Positions 7,421 through 17,900 of a stretch of 64,000 nucleotides of DNA are shown piece by piece (position 1 is the first letter of the stretch; each line of letters starts with the position of its first letter). The notes under the pieces were generated by a model. The model had not been told where the DNA came from. It ran no database searches and saw only the letters and a list, made by a program, of their open reading frames with translations. Origin of the DNA: Streptomyces sp. NBC_01446 (GTDB lineage Bacteria; Actinomycetota; Actinomycetes; Streptomycetales; Streptomycetaceae); the NCBI RefSeq assembly GCF_026340095.1, contig NZ_JAPEPO010000002.1, positions 1,116,001 to 1,180,000 of the forward strand, read 5' to 3'. A program made the position numbers and the translations under genes.

Positions 7421-7966
7421 TCAGCACGCAGCCGCGCGCAACCACTCGTCCAGGACGACGAAGTCCGCTTCGGTGAGGCCCTGTAGAGGGTCTACGCGAT
7501 GCAGCAGGGCACGTTCCGCGTGATGCGTGAGGACCCAGGCGCGGTCGAAGTCGGTGATCTCGTCGTCGACCCATGCGAAGGGACGGCCTTTCGCCTGGCC
7601 GACCAGGGCGCGGGTCTTCCAGTGGAGTCCGCGGGCCCCGTGCCACTCCTCGCGCACGTCCCGCACCGTCGGATCCGGCCAGTCCACGACCGGCAACGGC
7701 GGCAGTCCGAGCCGCGGGGCGACGCAGTCGTTGGCGTCGTCCATCCAGGTCGTCGCCCAGACGAGCTCGCACGGGAGCGCCGCGAGCCGGGGCCCGTACT
7801 CGGGGTTGATCCTGGCCAGCAGGGGGTTCAGGTCCGCGCCCAGCGGGTCGAGGCATCCCGGCCGGCGCAGAGGATACGTCGGGTAGCGGTCAGGCGGGCC
7901 ACCGAACGGAATCAGCGGCCCGTCGACGTCGAGGAAGAGCAGCGGAAGGTGCACGGATCCGGTCAC
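7421..7966 (-). CDS. HAD-like hydrolase-fold protein
   Basis: A protein of about 181 residues opening with LPLLFLDVDGPLIPFGG, the DxDG motif of HAD-superfamily phosphatases. Later come WATTWMDDAN and FAWVDDEITDFDRAW, which occupy the positions of the later HAD motifs. It lacks a large cap domain. The GTG at 7966 is taken as start; GTG 7954 is equally possible. A much longer frame upstream is antisense to the next gene and not credible. The substrate is unknown. It converges on the APH-like gene with only 28 bases between the stops. Confidence 0.8.
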   Translation of the reverse strand: MTGSVHLPLLFLDVDGPLIPFGGPPDRYPTYPLRRPGCLDPLGADLNPLLARINPEYGPRLAALPCELVWATTWMDDANDCVAPRLGLPPLPVVDWPDPTVRDVREEWHGARGLHWKTRALVGQAKGRPFAWVDDEITDFDRAWVLTHHAERALLHRVDPLQGLTEADFVVLDEWLRAAAC

Positions 7967-8015
7967 TTCGGCACAGTAGCGACTCGGGGACCAGGCCCCC
8001 TCCCGCGCCGCCGAC

Positions 8016-8219
8016 GTGACGGGCATGACGGGGGAACACGGGGCCTGCGGCGGGACACGAACCGGCGGGGCATGGCGAACGCGCGCGCGACCGTGCGAAA
8101 TGTGCCGGGCGTTCGCCGCCCGGCGCGTGGCCGACCGGGACCCCGTCTGCGCGCAGGCTCGGTGCGACCACGGCGGCCGGGAGCGCTGGGACCGGATCCG
8201 GTCGTGGCTCGGCCCCTGA
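8016..8219 (+). CDS. Possible small cysteine-rich protein
   Basis: A 67-residue frame with a CxxC pair (CEMCRAFAARR) and two further cysteines (VCAQARCDHGG), ending RIRSWLGP. The cysteine spacing suggests metal binding. It fills most of the 408-base gap between 7966 and 8375. There is no convincing ribosome-binding site at the GTG 8016, and the true start may be further in. Otherwise the gap shows only high-GC sequence and the upstream region of the next gene. Confidence 0.35.
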   Translation: MTGMTGEHGACGGTRTGGAWRTRARPCEMCRAFAARRVADRDPVCAQARCDHGGRERWDRIRSWLGP

Positions 8220-8374
8220 GCGCGAGGCGTTTGCGACGGCCCTGCTCGCGTGACCCGGCGCCGGGTCACGCCGTCCCCTTCCACCCCCTTGTGAGGTTCC
8301 CGAAACCGCCGATTAATCAAGCAGGCAGTGAATAGGGCTGGTTGGCGGGGTGAAGTGTGCGCAACCATGTCCAC

Positions 8375-8866
8375 ATGACCGCGGCCCATCGCGCCATGAC
8401 CCAGCTGGAGTCGTGGCCGAACCTGGTAAGTGGCTCTCCCCGGTGTGCCGTAGGGCGCTCCTTCGGGACAGCGGGGTGCGACATCGTGCATTTCCATGCC
8501 AACGATGCGGCGGATCTGTACCTCACCCGGACGGCGGTCGAACGCCTCCTTCCACAGCTGCGCGACAGCACCGCGATCCGGGTGCGCCCCGGTGCCTCGT
8601 GGATCACCGTGCTGCTCGACTGCGACGACGACGTGGCACTGCTCCTGACGCTCATCAGCGTGGCCCTCAAGGAACACGACGCCGTCAGGGGGCCTGAGGA
8701 GGAGTACGGCGGACCGCGCACCGCCCGTACGGCTCCGCCCTGCGACTGGGAGCCGCGGGCGATCCCTTCGCCCCGCGCGGCCGGACCGGTGGCAGCGTCC
8801 GCTCACCACGGCCGCGTCCACGACGCGTGGAAGGCCGTCGGCCGGATGCTGCCGCACGGCCACTGA
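8375..8866 (+). CDS. Luciferase-domain (DUF5519) family protein
   Basis: A 163-residue protein. Residues about 5-100 match the small luciferase-domain/DUF5519 family common in Streptomyces: LESWPNLVSG, CAVGRSFGTAG and DIVHFH near the start, then a helix (LTRTAVERLLPQL) and the strand pair VRPGASWITVLLDC. Despite the name, no luminescence function is established for this family. The C-terminal 60 residues are proline/alanine-rich and probably disordered. ATG 8375 is favoured; GTG 8357 would add six residues. It converges with the LacI-type gene, with hairpins between. Confidence 0.7.
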   Translation: MTAAHRAMTQLESWPNLVSGSPRCAVGRSFGTAGCDIVHFHANDAADLYLTRTAVERLLPQLRDSTAIRVRPGASWITVLLDCDDDVALLLTLISVALKEHDAVRGPEEEYGGPRTARTAPPCDWEPRAIPSPRAAGPVAASAHHGRVHDAWKAVGRMLPHGH

Positions 8867-8912
8867 CGGAAGTGCCGGGGTGCGTGAGCGGGAGTCCGTA
8901 ACGGGGACTCGG

Positions 8913-8939
8913 CAACTGACATCGGCCGCACGTCAGTTG
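8913..8939. terminator. Bidirectional terminator hairpin
   Basis: CAACTGAC and GTCAGTTG pair perfectly across an 11-base loop between two convergent genes, with the second arm covering the stop codon of the LacI-type gene. A smaller hairpin (GAGTCC/GGACTC, 8892-8910) precedes it. No T-tract, which is normal for high-GC actinobacteria. Confidence 0.6.
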
Positions 8940-10003
8940 CCCCCGCTCGCCCCCACCTCTGCGCCCCGCGCCGCCCCCGTGCTGTCGCGCTCGATCAGGC
9001 GCGGCAGCGGCACCTGCACCGTCCGCGAGGGGCCGCCGTCCAGGAGCGCCGTCAGTTCCTGGGCCGCGGTCCGGCCGAACTGGACCGTGTCGCGGGAGAG
9101 TGCCGACAGCCAGGGCTTGACCATGCGGCACAGCGGGGAGTCCTCCCAGGCCACCACCGAGACGTCGCCGGGAACCGAGAAGCCCAGCTCACCGGCGGCG
9201 GCGACTCCGGCGACGGCCATCACGTCGTTGTCGTAGACCAGCGCGGTCGGGGGTGTGTCGCCCTCCATGACACGGCGGGTGACCGCGGCGCCCTCGGCGT
9301 CCGAGTAGTCCGTGGTCACGGAGCGCACCTCGGTCAGTCCGCGCCGCTCGGCCTCGGCGCGCAGGGTGCGGATGCGCCGCTCGGTGTGCGCGAGGCCCGG
9401 CAGGCCCGCGATGTGGACGATGCGGCGGTGCCCGAGCGCGAACAGCTCGTCGACCACCGACGCCATCGCGCCGGCGTCGTCCGCCCACACAGTCGACATG
9501 CCGGGGTGCTCCGCGTCGGGCACTCCGCCGATCACCACGGCGGGCAGCCCGAGTTCGTCGAGGAGGGCGGGGCGCGGGTCGGCGGTGCGGGGGTCGACGA
9601 CGAGCACGCCGTCCACCCGGTGTTCGGCCCACCAGCGCCGGTAGACGGCGCACTCCGCCTCGACGTCCTCCACCACCTGGAACAGCAGGCCGAGGTGACG
9701 CTCCGCCAGGACCTCCTGGATGCCCGAGATGAGCTGGAGGAAGAACGAGTCCACGCCCAGCGTGTCCGCGGGGCGGGCCACGACCAGACCGACCGTGGCC
9801 GCGCCTTCGCCGGACAGCGCGCGGGCCGCCGTGCTGGGCCGCCAGCCGAGCTGTTCGGCAACCCGCCGCACCCGGTCGCGCGTGACCTCGGAGACCCCTG
9901 GCCGGTCGTTGAGCGCGAACGACACGGCGCTCTCCGAGACACCCGCCCTGAGCGCGATGTCCTTCATGGTCGGTCGGCGCGCGGGAGACCGCTTGGCTGG
10001 CAC
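8933..10003 (-). CDS. LacI family transcriptional repressor
   Basis: A 356-residue repressor. The N-terminal helix-turn-helix (MKDIALRAGVSESAVSFALN) is followed by the hinge helix (RPSTAARALSGEGAATVGLVV) and a periplasmic-binding-protein-like effector domain up to about residue 335. The GTG at 10003 is chosen; a start at 10057 would add a stretch running into the operator region. It is divergent from a carbohydrate ABC operon, and two copies of the same imperfect palindrome lie between them. It is therefore the likely substrate-responsive repressor of the downstream uptake and glycosidase genes. Confidence 0.92.
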   Translation of the reverse strand: MPAKRSPARRPTMKDIALRAGVSESAVSFALNDRPGVSEVTRDRVRRVAEQLGWRPSTAARALSGEGAATVGLVVARPADTLGVDSFFLQLISGIQEVLAERHLGLLFQVVEDVEAECAVYRRWWAEHRVDGVLVVDPRTADPRPALLDELGLPAVVIGGVPDAEHPGMSTVWADDAGAMASVVDELFALGHRRIVHIAGLPGLAHTERRIRTLRAEAERRGLTEVRSVTTDYSDAEGAAVTRRVMEGDTPPTALVYDNDVMAVAGVAAAGELGFSVPGDVSVVAWEDSPLCRMVKPWLSALSRDTVQFGRTAAQELTALLDGGPSRTVQVPLPRLIERDSTGAARGAEVGASGGN

Positions 10004-10068
10004 AGCTGCCCCTTTCCCCGTGGAACCCCGATGGGTTCCGCGACCAGCGTAGCGCATGCGATCCGCGC

Positions 10069-10107
10069 ACTAATGCGCTTGAGTTCAAGACCCTAAAGCG
10101 CATTAGT
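10069..10107. promoter_or_regulatory. Two inverted LacI-type operators
   Basis: ACTAATGCGCTT (10069-10080) and its exact reverse complement AAGCGCATTAGT (10096-10107) are 15 bases apart. Each is half of, or slightly more than half of, an imperfect palindrome centred on GCGC, the central CG being typical of LacI-family operators. The centres are 27 bases apart. The pair lies in the divergent region between the repressor gene and the binding-protein gene. Confidence 0.85.
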
Positions 10108-10185
10108 CTTGGACTGCAAAAGGTCTACTCCACTGCACTGAGCTGGCATTACTTGATGTGACTCGCAGCAGTTTCCGAGAATGCA

Positions 10186-10215
10186 TTGACTTTTTCCGTG
10201 ATCGCAATGCAGGGT
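10186..10215 (+). promoter_or_regulatory. Probable promoter of the glycan ABC operon
   Basis: TTGACT, an 18-base spacer, then CAGGGT, close to the vegetative Streptomyces consensus. It lies about 45 bases upstream of the binding-protein start and about 80 bases downstream of the two LacI-type operators. Confidence 0.55.
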
Positions 10216-10259
10216 CTGCACGGCAACATTCGACGCCGCCGCAAAGGAGCCGTGTCACC

Positions 10260-11552
10260 GTGCCCATCTCTCGCAGAGCACTAGCCGCTGCCGCCGCCAT
10301 CGCTGTCGTCCTGCCGCTGAGCGCGTGCGGCTCCGGGGGTGACGACAGCGGCTCGACGGACGCCTCGGGCAAGATCCAAGGCAGCATCACGTTCCAGACG
10401 TGGAATCTCAGAGCCAACTTCAAGCCGTACTTCGACGGCCTGGTCAAGGACTTCGAGAAGAAGTACCCCGGCACCCATGTGAAGTGGATCGACCAGCCCG
10501 GCGAGGGCTACGCCGACAAGATCAGCGCCGACGCCGCCGGCGGCACGCTGCCCGACGTCGTCAACGTCTCCCCCGACCTCGTGGCCCCGCTCGCCAAGGC
10601 CGGCCTCGCGCTCGATCTCGACAAGGCGGCGCCGAAGTACAAGAAGGAGTACCTGCCGGGCGCCTGGGCGAGCCACCAGATACCGGGCATGGACGGCACG
10701 TACGCCTTCCCCTGGTACCTCAACACCGGGCCGCTGTTCTACAACAAGGGCCTGTTCAGGAAGGCCGGACTCGACGCGTCCAAGCCCCCGAAGACGTACG
10801 ACGCGCTGTTCGACGACGCGCTCCAGCTCGCGAAGAAGAGCAAGGGCAAGGTGGCCACGCTCGCCAACGTCCCCACCATCGAGGACTTCGGCCGCTACGG
10901 GGCCCCGCTCATGAACAAGGAGGGCACCGGCTTCGCGTTCAACGACGCCAAGGGTGTCGAACTCCTCACGAAGTACAAGGAGTTGTACGAGGCGAAGGCG
11001 CTCGACCCGCAGGCCCTGACCGCGACGCCCGAGTCGACCGGCAAGAAGTTCCTGACCGGGGCCGTGGCGATGAACCCGGGCAGTGCGCTCGACCTGTCGA
11101 AGTTCAAGAAGGAGGCGCCGAGCCTCTACAAGAACATCGGGATCACGGACCAGATCACCAGCACCGGCAAGGTGAACATGTACGTGATGGGCGTGATGGT
11201 GAACTCGCGCTCCAAGCAGAAGCCCGCGGCCGTGGCCTTCGCGCACTACGTCACCGACGCACAGCACCAGATGGAGTTCGCCAAGAAGGTCGCCATCTTC
11301 CCGAGCACCGCCGGCTCCCTGGACGACCCGTACTTCACGAAGCAGGACGGCTCGGACGAGACGCGGGTGCGGATCGCCGCGGCCGACTCCCTGAAGTCCG
11401 CGGTCAACTACACGCCGGTCCTGTTCAGCGAGCAGATGAAGACCGAGCTGCGGAATTCCGTCGCCAAGGCCCTGCAGGGCAAGGAGAGTCCCAAGACCGC
11501 TCTTGACAACGCTGTCAAGGCCTGCGACCGGCTGCTCCAGCAGCAGGGCTGA
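10260..11552 (+). CDS. Carbohydrate ABC transporter solute-binding lipoprotein
   Basis: A 430-residue extracellular binding protein of the sugar-binding family 1 type. The signal peptide ends in a lipobox (LPLSAC, lipid-attached Cys23), followed by a glycine/serine linker. The mature region starts GSITFQTWN and has the family pattern YPGTHVKWID and later AMNPGSALDLSKF. GTG 10260 is chosen because AAAGGAG (10243-10249) is 10 bases upstream. It captures oligosaccharide outside the cell and delivers it to the two permeases that follow. The ligand is inferred from the linked glycosidases to be a mannose-containing glycan. Confidence 0.93.
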   Translation: MPISRRALAAAAAIAVVLPLSACGSGGDDSGSTDASGKIQGSITFQTWNLRANFKPYFDGLVKDFEKKYPGTHVKWIDQPGEGYADKISADAAGGTLPDVVNVSPDLVAPLAKAGLALDLDKAAPKYKKEYLPGAWASHQIPGMDGTYAFPWYLNTGPLFYNKGLFRKAGLDASKPPKTYDALFDDALQLAKKSKGKVATLANVPTIEDFGRYGAPLMNKEGTGFAFNDAKGVELLTKYKELYEAKALDPQALTATPESTGKKFLTGAVAMNPGSALDLSKFKKEAPSLYKNIGITDQITSTGKVNMYVMGVMVNSRSKQKPAAVAFAHYVTDAQHQMEFAKKVAIFPSTAGSLDDPYFTKQDGSDETRVRIAAADSLKSAVNYTPVLFSEQMKTELRNSVAKALQGKESPKTALDNAVKACDRLLQQQG

Positions 11553-11570
11553 GCCCCGGAGCCGTACATC

Positions 11571-12538
11571 ATGACGAGTCCCCTTCCGACCGTGAAGTCC
11601 GCCGCCGAGACCTCGGCGAACACAGAGGTGACGCGACCCGCGAAGACGTCGGGCGAGCGGCCCGCCTCCCGCGTCAGGCGCCATCTGCCCACCAGCCCCT
11701 GGCTGTTCGCCGCCCCCGGGCTGCTGGTCGTCGCCGTCTTCATCCTGTATCCGTTCGTCTCCACCGTGGTCAACTCCTTCACCGACCGGCGGACCCTGAT
11801 CCCCGGCGAGTTCGTGGGCCTGGCCAACTTCCGGGAGCTGCTGCACGACGACATGTTCTGGACGGGGCTGCGCAACAGCGTCCTGTACATGGTCGGGGTC
11901 GTCCCCGCCCTCGTACTCCTCCCGCTGCTGCTCGCCCTCCTCGTCCAGAAGAACATCCCGGGCATCACCTTCTTCCGGTCGGCCTTCTACACGCCGGTGG
12001 TCGCGTCCATCGTCGTGGTCGGCCTCATCTGGGTGTGGATGCTGGACGAGCGCGGGCTGGTGAACTCACTGCTCGAAGCCGTGGGCATCGGCAGGGTCGG
12101 CTTCCTCAGCGACCAGTGGCTGCTCCTGTTGAGCGCCATGGCCGTCACGGTCTGGAAGGGCCTCGGCTACTACATGATCATTTACCTGGCTGCGCTGGCC
12201 AACGTGCCGCGTGAGCTGCACGAGGCCGCCTCGGTTGACGGTGCGGGCGCGGTGCGCCGCTTCTTCACCGTCACCGTGCCCGCCGTGCGCTCCACCATGG
12301 TCCTGGTCGCCGCGCTCTCCTCGGTCGCCGCCTTCAAGGTGTTCTCCGAGGTCTATCTGATGGCGGGGCCGAACGGTGGCCCCGCGGGCGAGGACACCAC
12401 GCTCGTGATGCTCGTGCAGCGCACCGGCACGGGCCTGACCGGCCGCGTCGGCTACGCCTCGGCGATCTCCGTCGTCGTCTTCGTCGTCACCGTCGCGCTG
12501 ATGCTGCTCGTGCTCCGCGCCGACCGGAAGGAGGACGC

Positions 12539-12542
<4 letters not shown>
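11571..12542 (+). CDS. Carbohydrate ABC transporter permease (MalF type)
   Basis: A 323-residue inner-membrane subunit. After about 40 mostly hydrophilic residues come six hydrophobic segments, beginning with WLFAAPGLLVVAVFILYPFV. The EAA loop reads HEAASVDGAGAVRRFFTVTVP near residue 222 and contacts the ATPase. Only 18 bases separate it from the binding-protein gene, and it overlaps the next permease by 4 bases. No ATPase gene is present in this operon; Streptomyces sugar importers of this type commonly share one unlinked ATPase (MsiK). Confidence 0.93.
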
Positions 12543-13459
<917 letters not shown>

Positions 13460-13521
13460 CCGTCCGTACCGCGGACATCTCGTCACCAAGGCCCCCACGT
13501 ACCACAGAACCAGGACTCCGC

Positions 13522-14793
13522 ATGACTTCTGCCGTGCGCTTCGGCGTCAACTACACCCCCAGCCAGGGGTGGTTCCACCACTGGCTCGACTTCGACCTCG
13601 ACGCCGTGCGCGCCGATCTCGACTCGATCGCCGCGCTGGGCCTCGACCACATCCGGGTGTTCCCGCTGTGGCCCTACTTCCAGCCCAACCGCACCCTGAT
13701 CCGCCCGCGCGCCGTCGAGCAGCTCGTCCGGCTCGCCGACGCGGCGGCCGAACGCGGGCTCGACGTGAACGTGGACGGTCTGCAGGGCCACCTGTCGAGC
13801 TTCGACTTCCTGCCCGCATGGACGCAGACGTGGCACAGGCGGAACCTCTTCACCGACCCTGATGTGGTCAAGGGCCAGGAGGCGTATCTGCGCACCCTCG
13901 CGGGGGCACTCGCCGACCGGCCCAACTTCATCGGCATGACGATCGGCAACGAGGTCAACCAGTTCGCGGCGGGCCCGCACCCCGACCCGGACCGCATCAC
14001 GCGGGAACAGGCCGGGAGTTGGCTGCGTCGGGTGCTCGCCGCGTGCGAGGAGGGAGCGCCGGGGCGGACCCATCTGCACGCCTCGTACGACGCCGCCTGG
14101 TACCAGGACGACCAGCCGTTCACGCCCACGCACTCCGCACGGCTCGGCGCGCTCACCGCGGTGCATTCGTGGGTGTTCAACGGTACGGCGCAGCGCCACG
14201 GCCGCACCGGGACGGCGACCGAGCACCATGGCGCATACCTCGTCGAGCTGTCCAAGGCCTGGGCCGGCGATCCGCACCGGCCCGTCTGGCTCCAGGAGGT
14301 CGGCGCGCCCGCGCCTCTCGTCCCGGCCGAGCACGCGGCGCACTTCACCGAGGCGACCGTCGAGAACGCCCTCGACTGCCCGGACCTGTGGGGCGTGACC
14401 TGGTGGTGCTCGCACGACGTCAGCCGTGACCTGGCCGACTTCCCCGAACTCGAGTACAGTCTGGGCCTGTTGACGAGCGATCGACAGCCCAAGCCCGCCG
14501 CGAAGGCACTCGCCCGCATCGTCGCGGACCGGCGCGCCCGTCCCCGTACGCCCGCGCCCCGCACCACCGCGCTCGTCGTCGACGCCGGTGACGACGAGTC
14601 CGCCCCGCGCCGCTCGGTATGTGCCCCCGGCGGCGCCGTCTTCGAGGCCTTCGCCCGGCTCACCGCCGACGGGGTCCGGCCCACCACGGTCCTCGCGAGC
14701 CGCGCCGACGACAAGGAACATCTGGCCGCGCGCGGCATCACGGAAGTGGTCGCACCGGACCATGTCACGCGGACCGCCGGCACGACGCCGTAA
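13522..14793 (+). CDS. GH5-type glycoside hydrolase (beta-mannosidase-like)
   Basis: A 423-residue TIM-barrel hydrolase of clan GH-A. The acid/base glutamate is E144 in IGNEVNQF, and the nucleophile glutamate is E259 in WLQEVGAP, at the expected strand 4 and strand 7 positions. No signal peptide is visible, so it acts inside the cell on imported sugar. The barrel ends near residue 325; the last 100 residues are an extra region I do not recognise. It lies between a sugar importer and a GH38 alpha-mannosidase, which favours a mannose-containing substrate. Members of GH5 subfamily 18 cleave Man-beta-1,4-GlcNAc; membership is a guess. Confidence 0.8.
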   Translation: MTSAVRFGVNYTPSQGWFHHWLDFDLDAVRADLDSIAALGLDHIRVFPLWPYFQPNRTLIRPRAVEQLVRLADAAAERGLDVNVDGLQGHLSSFDFLPAWTQTWHRRNLFTDPDVVKGQEAYLRTLAGALADRPNFIGMTIGNEVNQFAAGPHPDPDRITREQAGSWLRRVLAACEEGAPGRTHLHASYDAAWYQDDQPFTPTHSARLGALTAVHSWVFNGTAQRHGRTGTATEHHGAYLVELSKAWAGDPHRPVWLQEVGAPAPLVPAEHAAHFTEATVENALDCPDLWGVTWWCSHDVSRDLADFPELEYSLGLLTSDRQPKPAAKALARIVADRRARPRTPAPRTTALVVDAGDDESAPRRSVCAPGGAVFEAFARLTADGVRPTTVLASRADDKEHLAARGITEVVAPDHVTRTAGTTP

Positions 14794-14913
14794 TGGATCG
14801 TCCCCGATGCGGACCGCACGATTCGAGGTGCGCCGCGTCGGGGAGTTGTACAGCGTCCCGTCCGCCCCCCGCCTGGTAACCACCCGCACCTCGGACCTTA
14901 CGGAGTACCCCTC

Positions 14914-17900
14914 ATGCATGACGACCGCACGCTGGTCGAAGCCCGTCTCAAGCGCGTCCTCGACGAGCGCATCCGACCCGCCGTGTATCCCGAGTCCGTG
15001 CCGCTGGAGGTCGCGGTGTGGAACGCGCCGGGTGAGCCGGTGCCGGTCGCCGAAGGACTCGCGGCGACGCCCGAGCCGATCGCGGTGGGCGCGCGCTGGG
15101 GCGCTCCGTGGGCCACCTGCTGGTTCCGCGTGACGGGCACCGTGCCGGAGGCCTGGGCGGGCCGGACCGTCGAGGCGATCCTCGACCTCGGCTTCGACGA
15201 GAACATGCCCGGCTTCCAGTGCGAGGGCCTGGTCTACCGCCCGGACGGCACCCCGGTGAAGGGGCTCAACCCGCGCAACCAGTGGGTGCGCATCGGCGCC
15301 CCCGTGGAGGGCGGCGAGGAGGTCCGCCTGCACATCGAGGCCGCGTCCAACCCGGTCATTCTCGACTACCACCCCTTTCTGCCCACGCAGTTGGGCGACA
15401 AGGAGACCGCGGGCAGCGAGCCGCAGTACACGTTGGCGCGGATGGATCTCGCGGTCCTGGACGAGACCGTGTGGCAGCTCGTCATGGATCTCGAAGTGCT
15501 CGGCGAGCTGATGGCCGAGCTGTCGGTGGAGTCGGCACGGCGCTACGACATCCTGCGCGCCGTCGAGCGCGCCCTCGACGCGGTCGACCTCCAGGACGTG
15601 AACGGCACGGCGGCCGCCGCCCGCGAACAGCTGACGGACGTCCTGTCCGCTCCCGCCGTCCCGTCGGCGCACCGCATCAGCGCCGTCGGCCACGCGCACA
15701 TCGACTCGGCGTGGCTGTGGCCGCTGCGCGAGACGGTACGCAAGGTGGCGCGGACCACGTCCAACATGACGGCGCTCCTCGAGGACGAGCCCGACTTCGT
15801 CTTCGCGATGTCGCAGGCCCAGCAGTGGGCTTGGGTCAAGGAGCACCGGCCCGAGGTGTGGGCGCGGGTCAAGAAGGCGGTCGCCGACGGCCGGTTCGTG
15901 CCGGCGGGCGGCATGTGGGTGGAGTCGGACACCAACATGCCGGGCTCGGAGGCGATGGCCCGCCAGTTCGTGCACGGCAAGCGGTTCTTCCTCGACGAGT
16001 TCGGCGTCGAGAACGACGAGGCGTGGCTGCCCGACACCTTCGGGTTCGCCGCGGGGCTGCCGCAGATCATCAAGGCCGCGGGCTCCAAGTGGCTGCTCAC
16101 GCAGAAGATTTCGTGGTCGCAGACCAACAAGTTCCCCCACCACACGTTCCAGTGGGAGGGCATCGACGGCACCCGGATCTTCACCCACTTCCCGCCTGTG
16201 GACACGTACAACTGCTCCATGAAGGGCAGCGAGATCGCCCACGCGGCGAAGAACTTCAAGGACAAGGGGGTCGCCCGGCACTCACTCGCGCCGACCGGCT
16301 GGGGTGACGGGGGCGGCGGCACGACCCGCGAGATGGTCGCGAAGGCGGCCCGCCTTCGTGACCTCGAAGGGTCCGCGCAGGTGGTGTGGGAGACGCCGGA
16401 GGAGTTCTTCAAGAAGGCGGAGGCGGAGTACCCGAACCCGCCGGTCTGGGTCGGCGAGCTCTACCTCGAACTCCACCGCGCCACACTCACCAGCCAGGCC
16501 AGGACGAAGCAGGGCAACCGGCGCAGCGAGCACCTCCTGCGCGAGGCCGAGCTGTGGGCGGCGACCGCGGCGGTGCGGGCGGGATTCCCTTACCCCTACG
16601 AGGAGTTGGACCGGATCTGGAAGACGGTGCTGCTGCACCAGTTCCACGACATCCTGCCCGGCTCGTCGATCGCCTGGGTGCACCGCGAGGCGCGCAGGAC
16701 GTACGAGCGGGTCGCGGAGGAACTGAACGGCATCATCGGCGCGGCCCAGCGCGCGCTGGCCGGTGAGGGCCCAGGGACGCTCGTCTTCAACTCGGCGCCG
16801 CACACCCGCGACGGTGTGCCCGCGGGCGGCGCCCGCACCCCGGTCGTCGAGGGCGAGGCCGCGATCGCTTCGCGCGCGGCGGGCGGATTCGTCCTGGAAA
16901 ACGGGCTGTTGAGGGTCGAGGTCGACGACCGGGGTCTGGTCGTGTCCGCGTACGACCTCGTCGCGGGCCGCGAGACCGTGGCGCCGGGCCGGGCCGCGAA
17001 CCTGCTGCAGATCCACCCGGACTTCCCGAACATGTGGGACGCGTGGGACGTCGACGAGTTCTACCGCAACACGGTCACGGATCTGATGGACGCCGACGAG
17101 GTGGCTCCGGGAGACGGCACCTCGGTACGGATCGTGCGCACCTTCGGCGACTCGCGCGTCACCCAGGTCCTCTCGCTGGCAGCCGGTGAGCGGCGGCTCG
17201 TGATCGACACGGAGGTGGACTGGCACGAGACGGAGAAGTTCCTGAAGCTGGCGTTCCCGCTGGACATCCACGCCGAGCGGTACGCGTCCGAGACGCAGTT
17301 CGGGCACTTCTACCGGCCCACGCACACCAACACCAGCTGGGAGGCCGCCAAGTTCGAGGCGTGCAACCACCGGTTCGTGCATATCGAGGAGCCCGGCTGG
17401 GGCGTCTCGCTCGTCAACGACTCGACGTACGGCCACGACGTGACGCGTACCGTGCGGGACAGCGACTCGGGCACGACGACCACCGTCCGCGTCTCGCTGC
17501 TGCGCGCGCCGCGCTTCCCCGACCCCGAGACCGACCAGGGCGTGCACCGTTTCCGGCACGCGCTGGTGCCGGGCGCGGCCATCGGCGACGCGGTCCGTGA
17601 GGGCTACCGGATCAACCTGCCGGAGCGGCAGGTGACCGGCTCCGGCGAGGTCGCTCCGCTGGTGGGTGTCGACCACGACGCGGTGGTGGTGACGGCGGTC
17701 AAGCTGGCCGACGACGGCAGCGGCGACGTGGTGATCCGCTTCCACGAGTCCCGCGGCGGACGGGTGCGCGCCACGCTCACGGCGGGCTTCGAGATCGCCG
17801 CCGCGGCGGCGACGGACCTCCTTGAGCGTCCGCTCGCCGACGCGGCGGACCCGGAGCGCGACGGCGACCGGATCACGCTGACGCTGCGCCCCTTCGAGCT

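Noticed and set aside
8375..8866. Light-producing luciferase
   Set aside because: The match is to the small DUF5519 luciferase-domain family, which lacks the flavin monooxygenase barrel; no bioluminescence role is established.
13483..16281. Open frame of 932 codons on the minus strand
   Set aside because: It lies fully antisense to the second permease, GH5 and GH38 genes, has low-complexity arginine/valine-rich composition and no domain; it is a product of high GC content.
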